From the NCBI GenBank assembly GCA_018263365.1, contig JAANXI010000167.1, positions 1 through 12,106 on the forward strand: 12,106 nt of DNA. Direction: 5' to 3'. The stretch is from Fidelibacterota bacterium (GTDB taxonomy: Bacteria; Fidelibacterota; JAANXI01). Below, piece by piece: positions 1 to 8,146 of the stretch. Positions within the stretch are counted from its first letter, which is position 1. Every line of letters begins with the position of its first letter. The translations under genes were made by a program, and so were the position numbers. Under the pieces are notes generated by a model. The model worked only from the letters and a program-made list of their open reading frames with translations, made no database searches and was not told where the DNA came from.

Positions 1-3000
1 CCGGCATCACAGGGAAGAGCCAATACCATCACCGAAACAATCCGGTTCAACGAAGGGCAACAAACGTACCCACTGCAACATCGTTGGATAGATTCATCTT
101 CCGTATCCATTATCTGGCAATCTGAGCCACTACCCGCCCAATTTTACTCCGTCGAAACGGTTGAAGGGACATTGATCTTGCACGATTTCCCGGCGGATTC
201 CGGGCATATTAACCTCACGTACAGTTATTTTCCCGTCAATGTGCCGACACAATTTCAACTGCATCCCGATCCAGTATTACTCCCGATTCTGTTGCGGGAT
301 TCCGTATCTGTCCGCGAAGAAGCTAAGGAAACTAAACGGCCCACTGACAGGCAACAACCGTATTCCGGAAGCGCGAATCTGATCAGCCACGGCAGCATTT
401 TCCGGGAGCTGAATTTGAGCACCGGGAAGGGTGTGGCGCTCAATTCAGGATTGCGGATGCAACTGGACGGCACCATCGGCGATAATATCGGCGTGACAGC
501 CGCACTCACGGACCAGAGCACTCCTTTGCAGCCGGAAGGGACTACCCAGCGCCTGGATGAGCTCGACAGGGTATTTATAAATTTGGATCATCCCCATGGA
601 CAAGCGACCTTCGGGGATTTCACCACCAATATCAAGGTAGGTGAGTATGGGCGCTTTTCCAGAAAACTGGAAGGTGCCACCGTCGCCGGCAACTACGCCA
701 ATCAGGAAGCCAGTCTTCTGGGTGCGATTTCGAAGGGGCAGTACCGGACCCAGCAGATCCAGGGCAGAGAAGGGAATCAGGGACCGTATCTGCTGCGGGG
801 CAGAAGTGGAAACAATGACATCGTCGTCCTCGCCGGGACGGAAACCGTTTGGCTGGACGGGGAGCAACTCACTCGTGGTGCCAACCAGGATTATACCATC
901 GATTACAGTACCGGTGAGCTCACTTTTACCCCGCGCAATGTTATTACCGGTGAATCGCGAATTATCGTGGATTTCCAGTACGCCGATTTTCAATATTCCC
1001 GTTCGATTTACGCGGGCCAATTCACTTCGAATCTGTGGAATGAAAACCTAAAAATCCGCGGGATGTTCGCCTCTGAGAGCGATGACAGCGATAATCCGCT
1101 GAATCCGGTGATCAACCCGAATATCAGGGATTCCCTGAGCACTATGGGCGACGGAGCCGGTGATCTGCGTGTTTCATCGGTGACGCCGGATACCACCGGC
1201 AACTACGTTCGGATAGACTCCAATGGCGTTAGTATTTACGAATATGTTGGAGAGGGGCTGGGCGATTATGCTATACTTTTTAGCCGAGATTCGTATGGCA
1301 ACTATATCCGAACGTCTACGGCTTCCGGACAGTTTTACTACGAGTACAATCCATCCAGTGGACAGGTCAAGTATTCTCCGACAGTGCAGGTACAGTCTCC
1401 GCGTTCGCATCAGATGCAATCAGTGCAGGTAGAAGTCACTCCCGGCGACCGCCTGCGGTTTGCCACGGAAATGTCCGCCACCCAATTCGATGCCAATACC
1501 TTCTCAGGCCTCGATGACGGCGACAATGCCGGGTTTGCCGGGCGGGCAAACGGGGAGTTCACTCTCTTCAACTGGGGAGACCAGAACGATAACAATGGTC
1601 TGAATTTATACGGCGAATTCCAGCAGCGTAATAGACGATTTAATCCCATTGACCGGACGAATACCGTTGAGTTTAACAGGGAGTGGAATATATCCCGGCA
1701 GACCACTGCTGCTGACGAAGAACGATCGAATATCGGTTTTTCGGTGATTGACAATCGATATGTAAACAGTCGTATCGAATGGAGCCAATTGAAACGAGGA
1801 GGGAATGTCCTCTCAAGCAGAAATCATCAGCAGATTCAAGGGCGGTATGGATGGCTGGAATCTCTCTCATTCAATCGGGATTTCGCCGATGCGACCGGAG
1901 ACACCAGGGAGTCCCAGACTGCTCGAATGCAGGTTGGAGAGAACTGGTGGCATCCGTTCGTTAATTGGGAGTTTCAGGAGTTTACCGGGGACTCGTCTGT
2001 GGTAATGCGACAGCCGGGCGGGGGAGTAACTTTCACCGGGGAATCTGGATCGCAGGCGACAATTGGCTACAAGACTTCCGAAATCGAGGAACGACCGGAT
2101 ACTTTGGAGCATCGGTTACCAAAATCCGTTGGGAATACCGCCAGTTTATCCGGTCAATGGCAGTTTTCCCGACGTCTGAACACCCAATGGGAGATCGCAC
2201 ATCGGTCGCGGGATTACTCGAACTATTTTGAGCAAAATTTCGGTTTGCAGGATACACGGTATCTCCTCGCCGACTGGACAGGCTCCCTCAGAGATGTCGA
2301 CCTCTCCGTCTTTCGATTTGGTTACAATTGGAATACGCTCTGGAAAAAAGAGCAGATCACCAAACGGGAATACCGGTATATCCAGGTGGAGCAAGGGCTG
2401 GGCGAATACAGCTACGATACGACATTTGCCGACTATTTTCCCGATCCTGAAGGAGATTATATTCTCAGGATTGTTCCGGGCAACGATTATGAGCCGGTCA
2501 CAAGCGTGCAATTGGGAAATGAAATCCGGATAAATCCGCCGAGAGGACAACAGGATACTTCGGAAACCTGGTTCCGGAAAATCGTATCGAATATTCGTTC
2601 GGTGACGCGCTGGCGTTACGAAGAGAAAACCAACCTGGATAATCCGGAGTTCAACTTCCGGTGGCAGGCGTTTTCCAGGCCGGATTCGGGGCTTGTACAG
2701 GGATTCCAGCTGCTGCAGGAAGAGTTGTATCTGTTTCCGACCTCGCCGCTGTACGCCATTCGTTACAGATATCGCAGGGAGGCGAATGTCAACGGTTTGG
2801 ACGTGCGGGGGACAGAGTTGCAGTCGACCCGGGAACACAATCTGCGCTGGCGCGCGACGCATTTCCGGCCGTGGACCATTGAGTTGATTCTGGAAGACAA
2901 GATTCTGACGCGTGAATCGCTTTTTCAGACCCTCCGAAACCGGGATATCCGCGAACGCAGCGGCGAAGGGGTATTCGGGTATCACCCGACGCCTCCACAT

Positions 3001-3360
3001 GTCTTTCGGACGAGCATTCTGTTGGTCACCAATACAGGATCGGCGGCTCAGCGGGAGTTGGATATTGTATTAAATGAGGTCACCGAGGAATATACCTATC
3101 AGATTTCCAATAAGGGGCGGTTGACGGCGGAACTTAAATGGATCAGCGTGCGCAGCAAATCTGAGGAGGCTGACCTGCGTTTTCTGCCATACGAGGTTGC
3201 CAGAGGTAACCAAATCGGTACGACCTGGGAATGGCGTCTCAACGCGGATTATCGCATCAACAAATATTTAACCTTTCGGTTGCAATACCAGGGACGCGAT
3301 GAGCCACACCGGGCTACCGTGTACCACCAGGGATCGGGGGAATTCCGTGCGGTATTTTAA
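1..3360 (+). CDS. SprA-like large outer-membrane beta-barrel protein, 5' end missing
   Basis: The frame is open from base 1 to the TAA at 3358-3360, giving 1119 residues with no start in the window. The TTG at 172 is not a credible start, because the frame upstream encodes matching beta-rich sequence. Numbered from base 1, residues 1-85 form a beta-rich N-terminal domain. Residues 128-195 carry a block (GLRMQLDGTIGDN, ALTDQSTPLQPEG, RLDELDRVFINL) and residues 258-327 another (EGNQGPYLLRG, VWLDGEQLTRG, DYTIDYSTGELTFTP) that I recognise from SprA-like surface proteins of FCB bacteria. The rest is rich in alternating aromatic and polar strands, as in a large barrel, and ends in EFRAVF with a terminal Phe typical of BAM-assembled proteins. 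Only a signal peptide and a short stretch are probably missing. True SprA, the type IX secretion translocon, is about twice this length, so this is a shorter relative. The cargo or function is unknown. The gene overlaps the Omp85 gene downstream by 14 bases. Confidence 0.8.
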   Translation, partial: PASQGRANTITETIRFNEGQQTYPLQHRWIDSSSVSIIWQSEPLPAQFYSVETVEGTLILHDFPADSGHINLTYSYFPVNVPTQFQLHPDPVLLPILLRDSVSVREEAKETKRPTDRQQPYSGSANLISHGSIFRELNLSTGKGVALNSGLRMQLDGTIGDNIGVTAALTDQSTPLQPEGTTQRLDELDRVFINLDHPHGQATFGDFTTNIKVGEYGRFSRKLEGATVAGNYANQEASLLGAISKGQYRTQQIQGREGNQGPYLLRGRSGNNDIVVLAGTETVWLDGEQLTRGANQDYTIDYSTGELTFTPRNVITGESRIIVDFQYADFQYSRSIYAGQFTSNLWNENLKIRGMFASESDDSDNPLNPVINPNIRDSLSTMGDGAGDLRVSSVTPDTTGNYVRIDSNGVSIYEYVGEGLGDYAILFSRDSYGNYIRTSTASGQFYYEYNPSSGQVKYSPTVQVQSPRSHQMQSVQVEVTPGDRLRFATEMSATQFDANTFSGLDDGDNAGFAGRANGEFTLFNWGDQNDNNGLNLYGEFQQRNRRFNPIDRTNTVEFNREWNISRQTTAADEERSNIGFSVIDNRYVNSRIEWSQLKRGGNVLSSRNHQQIQGRYGWLESLSFNRDFADATGDTRESQTARMQVGENWWHPFVNWEFQEFTGDSSVVMRQPGGGVTFTGESGSQATIGYKTSEIEERPDTLEHRLPKSVGNTASLSGQWQFSRRLNTQWEIAHRSRDYSNYFEQNFGLQDTRYLLADWTGSLRDVDLSVFRFGYNWNTLWKKEQITKREYRYIQVEQGLGEYSYDTTFADYFPDPEGDYILRIVPGNDYEPVTSVQLGNEIRINPPRGQQDTSETWFRKIVSNIRSVTRWRYEEKTNLDNPEFNFRWQAFSRPDSGLVQGFQLLQEELYLFPTSPLYAIRYRYRREANVNGLDVRGTELQSTREHNLRWRATHFRPWTIELILEDKILTRESLFQTLRNRDIRERSGEGVFGYHPTPPHVFRTSILLVTNTGSAAQRELDIVLNEVTEEYTYQISNKGRLTAELKWISVRSKSEEADLRFLPYEVARGNQIGTTWEWRLNADYRINKYLTFRLQYQGRDEPHRATVYHQGSGEFRAVF
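3336..3340 (+). promoter_or_regulatory. Ribosome binding site for the Omp85 gene
   Basis: GGGGG lies 6 bases before the GTG at 3347, inside the end of the preceding gene. It favours that GTG over the ATG at 3299, because translation from the GTG opens directly with a signal peptide (VRYFKRYISAIMVLGIILCA). Confidence 0.55.
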
Positions 3361-5020
3361 ACGATATATATCAGCGATTATGGTGCTTGGAATTATCCTG
3401 TGTGCGCAATCGCGACCTGTTGAATTCGAAGGAGTTCCCGATTTGCTTCAGGAGCGTATCCATCAGGATACCGGCTCGTTCACATCGCTGGCAACTTACG
3501 TGAATATCCAGGCGCCACAGATTTTAACCGTTTTGAAGAAGGAAGGATATCTTCACGCCCAGGTCGATTCGATTCGGATACCGCCAAACAGTGATTCACC
3601 GGTTACGGTTCACATCACTCCGGGCGTCCGGCAACAGCGGGTTGAGGTAATCGGCGCCATGACTGATTCCATCGGAACCGGAGATGGTTTCCGGGTAGTC
3701 TCACAGGTTGAAGAATCAGAAATCCTCTGGAATTCATTGATTCGCGATCAGCTAACCTCGTTCGGCAATACCGGATATCCGAATGTGAAATGGATTGCCG
3801 CAAAGGTGACAGACGAGTCCGGTGATATCACGTGCCATGGGAAAATGCTGCCCGGAGAGCAGATAGTTTTGGATACGATGATAGTTCGGAATACTGGGGA
3901 AACTCGGGATCATGTTTTTGTCAGGGAGATGCGTATTCCGCCCGGAACCCTATATAACGACAGGAGTATCGCCGCTGCCCGACGGCAGCTCCGGTCCTTC
4001 GATTTTGTGGAGGACGTCCGCAGGCCGCTTTTGTTCTACACGCCTGACCAGAAGTCCGGATTGCTGTGGGAGATCACGGAGCAGAAGGCCAATGTCTTCA
4101 CCGGTCTCATCGGATATTCGCCAACGACACCAACGAGGGAGGGTTATTTTACCGGTCAGCTCCAGTTCGATTTCGTAAATCTGTTCGGAACCGCCCGGCA
4201 ATTGCACATCTTCTGGGAAAAGCGGGATGTCATTACCCAGGAGATGGCCGTGTCCTATACCGAGCCCTGGGTGGCGGGTTTGCCCATCGATGCCACGGGC
4301 GGATTCGAACAGGTGGTGCAGGACAGCAGTTATATCCAGCGGCAGACCAGCCTGCAACTTGTCTATCAGTTAAACTGGCGATGGGAGGTGTTTGGGAGCG
4401 CCGGATTATCGCGGGTGATCAGTACGCCCAGTGGCCGGAACCTATTAGGACTGAACAGTTACCGCCGCATCGATTACACTGCCGGCGTCGAGTATTCCAA
4501 TCTGGATAACCCAAGAAATCCCCGGCAGGGGATCAGTTATCAGAATACACTACAGCGCCGGACCGGTGTGTACGGGTTGAGTGAACCGCTTCAAACCATT
4601 GATTTTGAAGTGCAGGGAGTTATCCCGATCATCGGTCCGCACGTATTGAGCGCGCATGTCCAGGCCAATAATATTGTGGCTTCGCCGGATTCGCTGCCGG
4701 TGTCGGAGCTCTACCGATTCGGTGGGGCCGGATCAGTCCGGGGATACAACGAGGCCGTCTTCCTGGGAACAGCTGTTGGATGGCTCAACCTGGAATACCG
4801 GCTTTTGTTTGAAAAGAGTTCAAGATTGATTACCTTTTTTGATTATGGATACTGGCAACAGATGCGAGAGGGAAGCAGCGCGGAAAACACAGTTTCCACC
4901 TGGGGACTGGGATTACGATTGCAAACGCCAGTGGGACAACTGGGTGTGGATTACGGTATCCCATCAGGCAGCGGCTGGGAGAATGGGAGAATTCATGTCA
5001 GATTTTTAAACTATTTTTAA
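3347..5020 (+). CDS. Omp85-family outer membrane protein, TamA-like (POTRA plus beta-barrel)
   Basis: This is a 557-residue protein of the BamA/TamA superfamily, which inserts or exports proteins at the outer membrane. The GTG at 3347 is preferred because it gives a basic n-region, a hydrophobic core (ISAIMVLGIILCA) and likely cleavage near AQS. An ATG at 3299 would add 16 non-hydrophobic residues. About three POTRA-like units follow (roughly residues 24-90, 95-170 and 175-250; for example KKEGYLHAQVDSI and YNDRSIAAARRQLRSFDFVEDV). A 16-strand-type barrel runs from about residue 255 to the end. YRFGGAGSVRGYNE (456-469) holds the diagnostic VRGY motif of loop 6, with Arg465, and the protein ends RFLNYF with a terminal Phe. 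Length and POTRA count fit TamA (577 residues in E. coli) better than BamA (about 800, five POTRAs). No TamB gene is adjacent; the coupled upstream neighbour is instead the SprA-like barrel. The family call is secure, the TamA-like subtype less so. Confidence 0.88.
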   Translation: MRYFKRYISAIMVLGIILCAQSRPVEFEGVPDLLQERIHQDTGSFTSLATYVNIQAPQILTVLKKEGYLHAQVDSIRIPPNSDSPVTVHITPGVRQQRVEVIGAMTDSIGTGDGFRVVSQVEESEILWNSLIRDQLTSFGNTGYPNVKWIAAKVTDESGDITCHGKMLPGEQIVLDTMIVRNTGETRDHVFVREMRIPPGTLYNDRSIAAARRQLRSFDFVEDVRRPLLFYTPDQKSGLLWEITEQKANVFTGLIGYSPTTPTREGYFTGQLQFDFVNLFGTARQLHIFWEKRDVITQEMAVSYTEPWVAGLPIDATGGFEQVVQDSSYIQRQTSLQLVYQLNWRWEVFGSAGLSRVISTPSGRNLLGLNSYRRIDYTAGVEYSNLDNPRNPRQGISYQNTLQRRTGVYGLSEPLQTIDFEVQGVIPIIGPHVLSAHVQANNIVASPDSLPVSELYRFGGAGSVRGYNEAVFLGTAVGWLNLEYRLLFEKSSRLITFFDYGYWQQMREGSSAENTVSTWGLGLRLQTPVGQLGVDYGIPSGSGWENGRIHVRFLNYF

Positions 5021-5076
5021 AGTAGAATTTACATTTTAATTAATTAAGACAATTACAGAAGGTAGTAACATTATTT
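5021..5076 (+). promoter_or_regulatory. AT-rich gap before rnr, likely promoter region
   Basis: This 56-base gap is far richer in A and T than its surroundings and contains the perfect palindrome TTAATTAATTAA (5036-5047). A TTTACA at 5028-5033 could be a -35 element, but no good -10 lies 17 bases downstream. GAAGG (5058-5062) is the only purine-rich ribosome-binding candidate and sits 14 bases from the rnr ATG, which is long. No hairpin terminator for the Omp85 gene is seen. That rnr starts a new transcription unit here is inferred from the gap and its composition. Confidence 0.35.
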
Positions 5077-7224
5077 ATGAGTAGATCAGGAAAAGAAATT
5101 CGGAAACAGATCGTGAATTACCTGAAAGGGCAGCGCGGTCAAACTTTTAAACCAAAACAGTTATCCAAATCATTAAGTATACGGAAGGACCGGTATCGTG
5201 ATTTTAAGCAATGGCTTCGCGACCTCGCGAACGAGGGAAAAATCGAACGCTTCAGAAAGAACACCTACGGCTATCCCGAAGATAAGAAGGTAGTGGAAGG
5301 CAAACTGTCGGTCACTTCCAAGGGATTCGGGTTTGTATTGATTGACGACGGCCCTGACATCTTTATCGGATACGACAACCTCCGGAACGCTATGGATGGC
5401 GATCTCGTCAAAGCCCTGGTGTTCAAAAAATCCTTTGGAAAGAATCCCGAGGGTAAAGTGCTCGAAATCCTGGAGCGATCAACGGAGAACATCGTTGGGA
5501 TATTCCGTTCAACGAAGAAGGGTGGTAAAGTTATTCCCGAAGACGAGCGCCTGAAATCGTCGCTCTATATTTCGCCCGGCAAGATGACGCCGGAAGATGG
5601 TGGAGAACCAGCCAAAGATGGACAGATCGTCGTGGCCAATCTGGAAGAATGGGCCGATCCCCGGGAAAATCCCCAGGGTTTTATCGTTGAGATTCTCGGA
5701 TACCCCGATGAATCGAAAATGGACCTGAAAATTGTCGCCAAATCCAAAGATTTGGACCTGGAATTCCCGAAGGCAGTGATCGATAATGTCCGGCAAATTC
5801 AGGAGCCGGACTGGGAGAAAGAACTGGAGCGCCGGCTGGATCTCAGAGATGAAGTCTGTTTTACCATCGATCCGGAGGATGCCAAGGATTTTGACGATGC
5901 GGTCTCGTTCAAACAGTTGCCCAACGGCCGATTTAAACTGGGAGTGCATATTGCAGATGTGAGTCATTTTGTAAAACAGGGGACCGCTGTTGACCGCGAA
6001 GCGTGGAAGCGAGGCACGTCGGTCTACTTCGTAAAGCATGTCATTCCCATGCTCCCGGAACGGCTGTCGAACGAACTGTGCAGCCTGCGGCCGAACGAGG
6101 ATAAACTGGCCTACAGCGTCATTATGGAGATGGATTCGAGTGGGAAAGTCTACGATTACGATATCCGTGAATCGGTCATCCGGAGTAATCATCGGTTTGC
6201 CTATGAAGAGGTGGAAGAAATCATCAAGGGCGCTGATCACGAGTATGCTGATACTATCCACCTAATGCAGATGATGAGTCAGGCGCTTCAGCGGGAACGC
6301 GAAACGCTGGGGAGCATTGATTTTGACATTCCCGAACCGATTTTTTCGCTGGATGATGACGGCGTACCATACGAAGTGAAACCAAGCGAGCGATTGAACG
6401 CTCACCGGCTGATCGAGGAATTTATGCTCCGCGCCAACCGGACGATCGCCGAACGTATTGCCAGGAAAGATAAGGGCAAAAACGAACGCTGGCCGTTCGT
6501 ATACCGCGTGCACGAAAAGCCGAACCGTGAGGATATTGAGGCGTTTTTAACTTTATTGAAGAACCTTGGCATTTCCTACGACATCAAAGGGAAGATCGAA
6601 CCGGAAGACTACCGCCACATCCTGGAAATCGTCGAGAATCTCGAGTTCAAGGATTTCATAGAAAAAGTGGCTCTCCGATCAATGACCAAGGCTAAGTACA
6701 GCCCGCAAAACGTTGGACATTTCGGGCTGGCATTTGACAAATACACACACTTCACTTCACCGATACGCCGGTATCCCGACTTAGTTGTGCATCGGCTGTT
6801 AAAGCAGTATACCAGAGAAGGGAAACCGAAAGATCCGGATTCGCTGGAGCAGTATTTGGTGGACACCTGCGAAAACTCATCGGAGATGGAACGGAATGCG
6901 CTGGAAGCGGAGCGGGAATACGCCAAGATCAAATCCATGGAATTCCTGGCGCAGAAAGTCGGCGAAACATTCGATGGCATTATCTCCGGCGTGACCTCCT
7001 TCGGGGCATTTGTCGAACTCACACACTATCTGGTGGAAGGGCTCGTACCCATGTCTCGCATGGATGACGATTATTACGAGTACGACAAAGATAATTTCTG
7101 TTTGGTTGGGAGACGCACTGGCAACCGCTGTCGACTCGGTGACCGGGTGAAGATTCGGGTGCACGATGTCTCTGTGGATGACCGGGAGGCGGTATTCGTG
7201 TTTGTGGATAGTGATAATGACTGA
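5077..7224 (+). CDS. rnr: Ribonuclease R (3'-5' exoribonuclease)
   Basis: This 715-residue cytoplasmic RNase II/R-family enzyme degrades RNA, including structured RNA, from the 3' end. Residues 1-65 form a winged-helix domain (KPKQLSKSLSIRKDRYRDF). Residues 72-115 hold a cold-shock domain (GKLSVTSKGFGFVLID). A second OB-like domain follows, then the RNB catalytic domain from about 245. The Mg-binding motif IDPEDAKDFDDA gives Asp265, Asp271, Asp273 and Asp274, equivalent to E. coli RNase R Asp272, 278, 280 and 281. SPIRRYPD (561-568) and the HRLIEEFMLRAN block are also family signatures. The S1 domain covers about 628-712 (VGETFDGIISGVTSFGAF). The N-terminal winged helix favours RNase R over RNase II. 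The protein stops right after S1 and lacks the Lys-rich tail of the 813-residue E. coli enzyme. Its last 8 bases overlap the methyltransferase start, which suggests coupled expression. Confidence 0.95.
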   Translation: MSRSGKEIRKQIVNYLKGQRGQTFKPKQLSKSLSIRKDRYRDFKQWLRDLANEGKIERFRKNTYGYPEDKKVVEGKLSVTSKGFGFVLIDDGPDIFIGYDNLRNAMDGDLVKALVFKKSFGKNPEGKVLEILERSTENIVGIFRSTKKGGKVIPEDERLKSSLYISPGKMTPEDGGEPAKDGQIVVANLEEWADPRENPQGFIVEILGYPDESKMDLKIVAKSKDLDLEFPKAVIDNVRQIQEPDWEKELERRLDLRDEVCFTIDPEDAKDFDDAVSFKQLPNGRFKLGVHIADVSHFVKQGTAVDREAWKRGTSVYFVKHVIPMLPERLSNELCSLRPNEDKLAYSVIMEMDSSGKVYDYDIRESVIRSNHRFAYEEVEEIIKGADHEYADTIHLMQMMSQALQRERETLGSIDFDIPEPIFSLDDDGVPYEVKPSERLNAHRLIEEFMLRANRTIAERIARKDKGKNERWPFVYRVHEKPNREDIEAFLTLLKNLGISYDIKGKIEPEDYRHILEIVENLEFKDFIEKVALRSMTKAKYSPQNVGHFGLAFDKYTHFTSPIRRYPDLVVHRLLKQYTREGKPKDPDSLEQYLVDTCENSSEMERNALEAEREYAKIKSMEFLAQKVGETFDGIISGVTSFGAFVELTHYLVEGLVPMSRMDDDYYEYDKDNFCLVGRRTGNRCRLGDRVKIRVHDVSVDDREAVFVFVDSDND

Positions 7225-8146
7225 GTCCGTCCAGTGGGAAACAATCGATTGTCCCGTTTGCAGCAGTAAAAATTATCGGAAGTGGCGGACTGTCCGGGAT
7301 CGTTTTGATGTGATTCCCGGCCAGGAGTTTACCATTGTCAATTGCGAGGACTGTGGATTCCGGTTTTTGAATCCCCGGCCTGATATCGAGTCCATTGGAA
7401 TATTCTACGAGCCGGAAGGCTACGATCCATTTTTATCCACGAAGGATAAAGTTAGCCTCACCGATTCGATGTATTCGATGGTGCGCACTTTTTCCCTGTG
7501 GCGGAAACGGCTGCTAATAGAGGATTTTCGGCGTTCGGGATCACTGCTGGACGTCGGCTGCGGCACCGGGGAATTCGTAAGGTATATGCAGGATTTCCAG
7601 TGGGAGGTCGCAGGTGTGGAACCGGCGGAGCGGGCCAGGGAGTTTGTCGCATCTCATGGGATTCAGGTTACGGAGAGCTTGGGAAAGACTCCGGACAATC
7701 AATACGACGTGGTTACGCTCTGGCATGTGATCGAACATCTGCACGATCTGGAGGGCGCGGTGAAAAAACTCGCGGCCCTGACAAAGTCCGGTGGATATCT
7801 GGTACTTGCGATGCCGAATATGGAATCTTATGATGCGAAAAGATACCAGGAAAACTGGGTCGCCCTGGATACGCCGCGGCATCTGTATCACTTCGCAGAA
7901 TCAGATACGGTGAAGCTGTTCAGTTCCACCCCGGTTCGCCTGATCGATACCAGGAACCTCTGGCTGGACACAATTTACAACGTATTATACAGCGAACAGC
8001 TCTACCATCGCTGGGAGAAAAAGCGCTATCGGCCGTTTTTTATACTGAATGCCATATTCGGCTCATACGTGAATGATTGGCAGCAGTCGACTCGACAGGC
8101 ATCGGCGTCAGTGTACATTTTGCAGAAGGAGGGGACCAATGCGTAA
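7217..8146 (+). CDS. Zinc-ribbon class I SAM-dependent methyltransferase
   Basis: This 309-residue predicted methyltransferase has no recognised substrate. An N-terminal zinc ribbon is formed by Cys12-x2-Cys15 and Cys43-x2-Cys46. The Rossmann-type methyltransferase fold follows: motif I is LLDVGCGTGEF (Asp112 to Gly118), the acidic end of strand 2 lies in GVEPAERA (about residue 135), and the WHVIEHLHD motif near 170 and SGGYLVLAMPN match the Methyltransf_23-type family. The C-terminal region (about 225-309) has many aromatic residues and no family signature I know. The ATG at 7217 is chosen because it follows rnr with an 8-base overlap (ATGACTGA) and starts just before the zinc ribbon; the longer frame from 7166 only reads rnr codons out of frame. 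Relatives with this Cys arrangement often occur in surface polysaccharide loci and can methylate sugars or lipid-linked intermediates. Here the neighbours are RNase R and a lipoprotein, so RNA, protein or small-molecule substrates remain possible. Confidence 0.85.
   Translation: MTESVQWETIDCPVCSSKNYRKWRTVRDRFDVIPGQEFTIVNCEDCGFRFLNPRPDIESIGIFYEPEGYDPFLSTKDKVSLTDSMYSMVRTFSLWRKRLLIEDFRRSGSLLDVGCGTGEFVRYMQDFQWEVAGVEPAERAREFVASHGIQVTESLGKTPDNQYDVVTLWHVIEHLHDLEGAVKKLAALTKSGGYLVLAMPNMESYDAKRYQENWVALDTPRHLYHFAESDTVKLFSSTPVRLIDTRNLWLDTIYNVLYSEQLYHRWEKKRYRPFFILNAIFGSYVNDWQQSTRQASASVYILQKEGTNA
8126..8134 (+). promoter_or_regulatory. Strong Shine-Dalgarno for the DUF4837 lipoprotein
   Basis: AAGGAGGGG ends 4 bases before the ATG at 8139; the core AAGGAGG leaves 6. 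It lies in the last codons of the methyltransferase gene. It fixes the start at 8139, where translation opens with a lipoprotein signal peptide, and not the in-frame ATG at 8073. Such a strong site is also evidence against a typical Bacteroidia host. Confidence 0.8.

Noticed and set aside
172..174. TTG as the start of the first protein
   Set aside because: The same frame is open back to base 1 and encodes residues that fit the beta-rich N-terminal domain, so the real start lies before the window.
2146..3000. Long minus-strand open frame of 284 codons inside the barrel gene
   Set aside because: It lies fully antisense to a well-supported coding frame, shows no domain or signal and has no separate ribosome binding site I can support. 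It is a compositional shadow.
5509..6261. Minus-strand open frame of 250 codons inside rnr
   Set aside because: It is antisense to the conserved RNB domain, which explains its openness, and has no recognisable motif.
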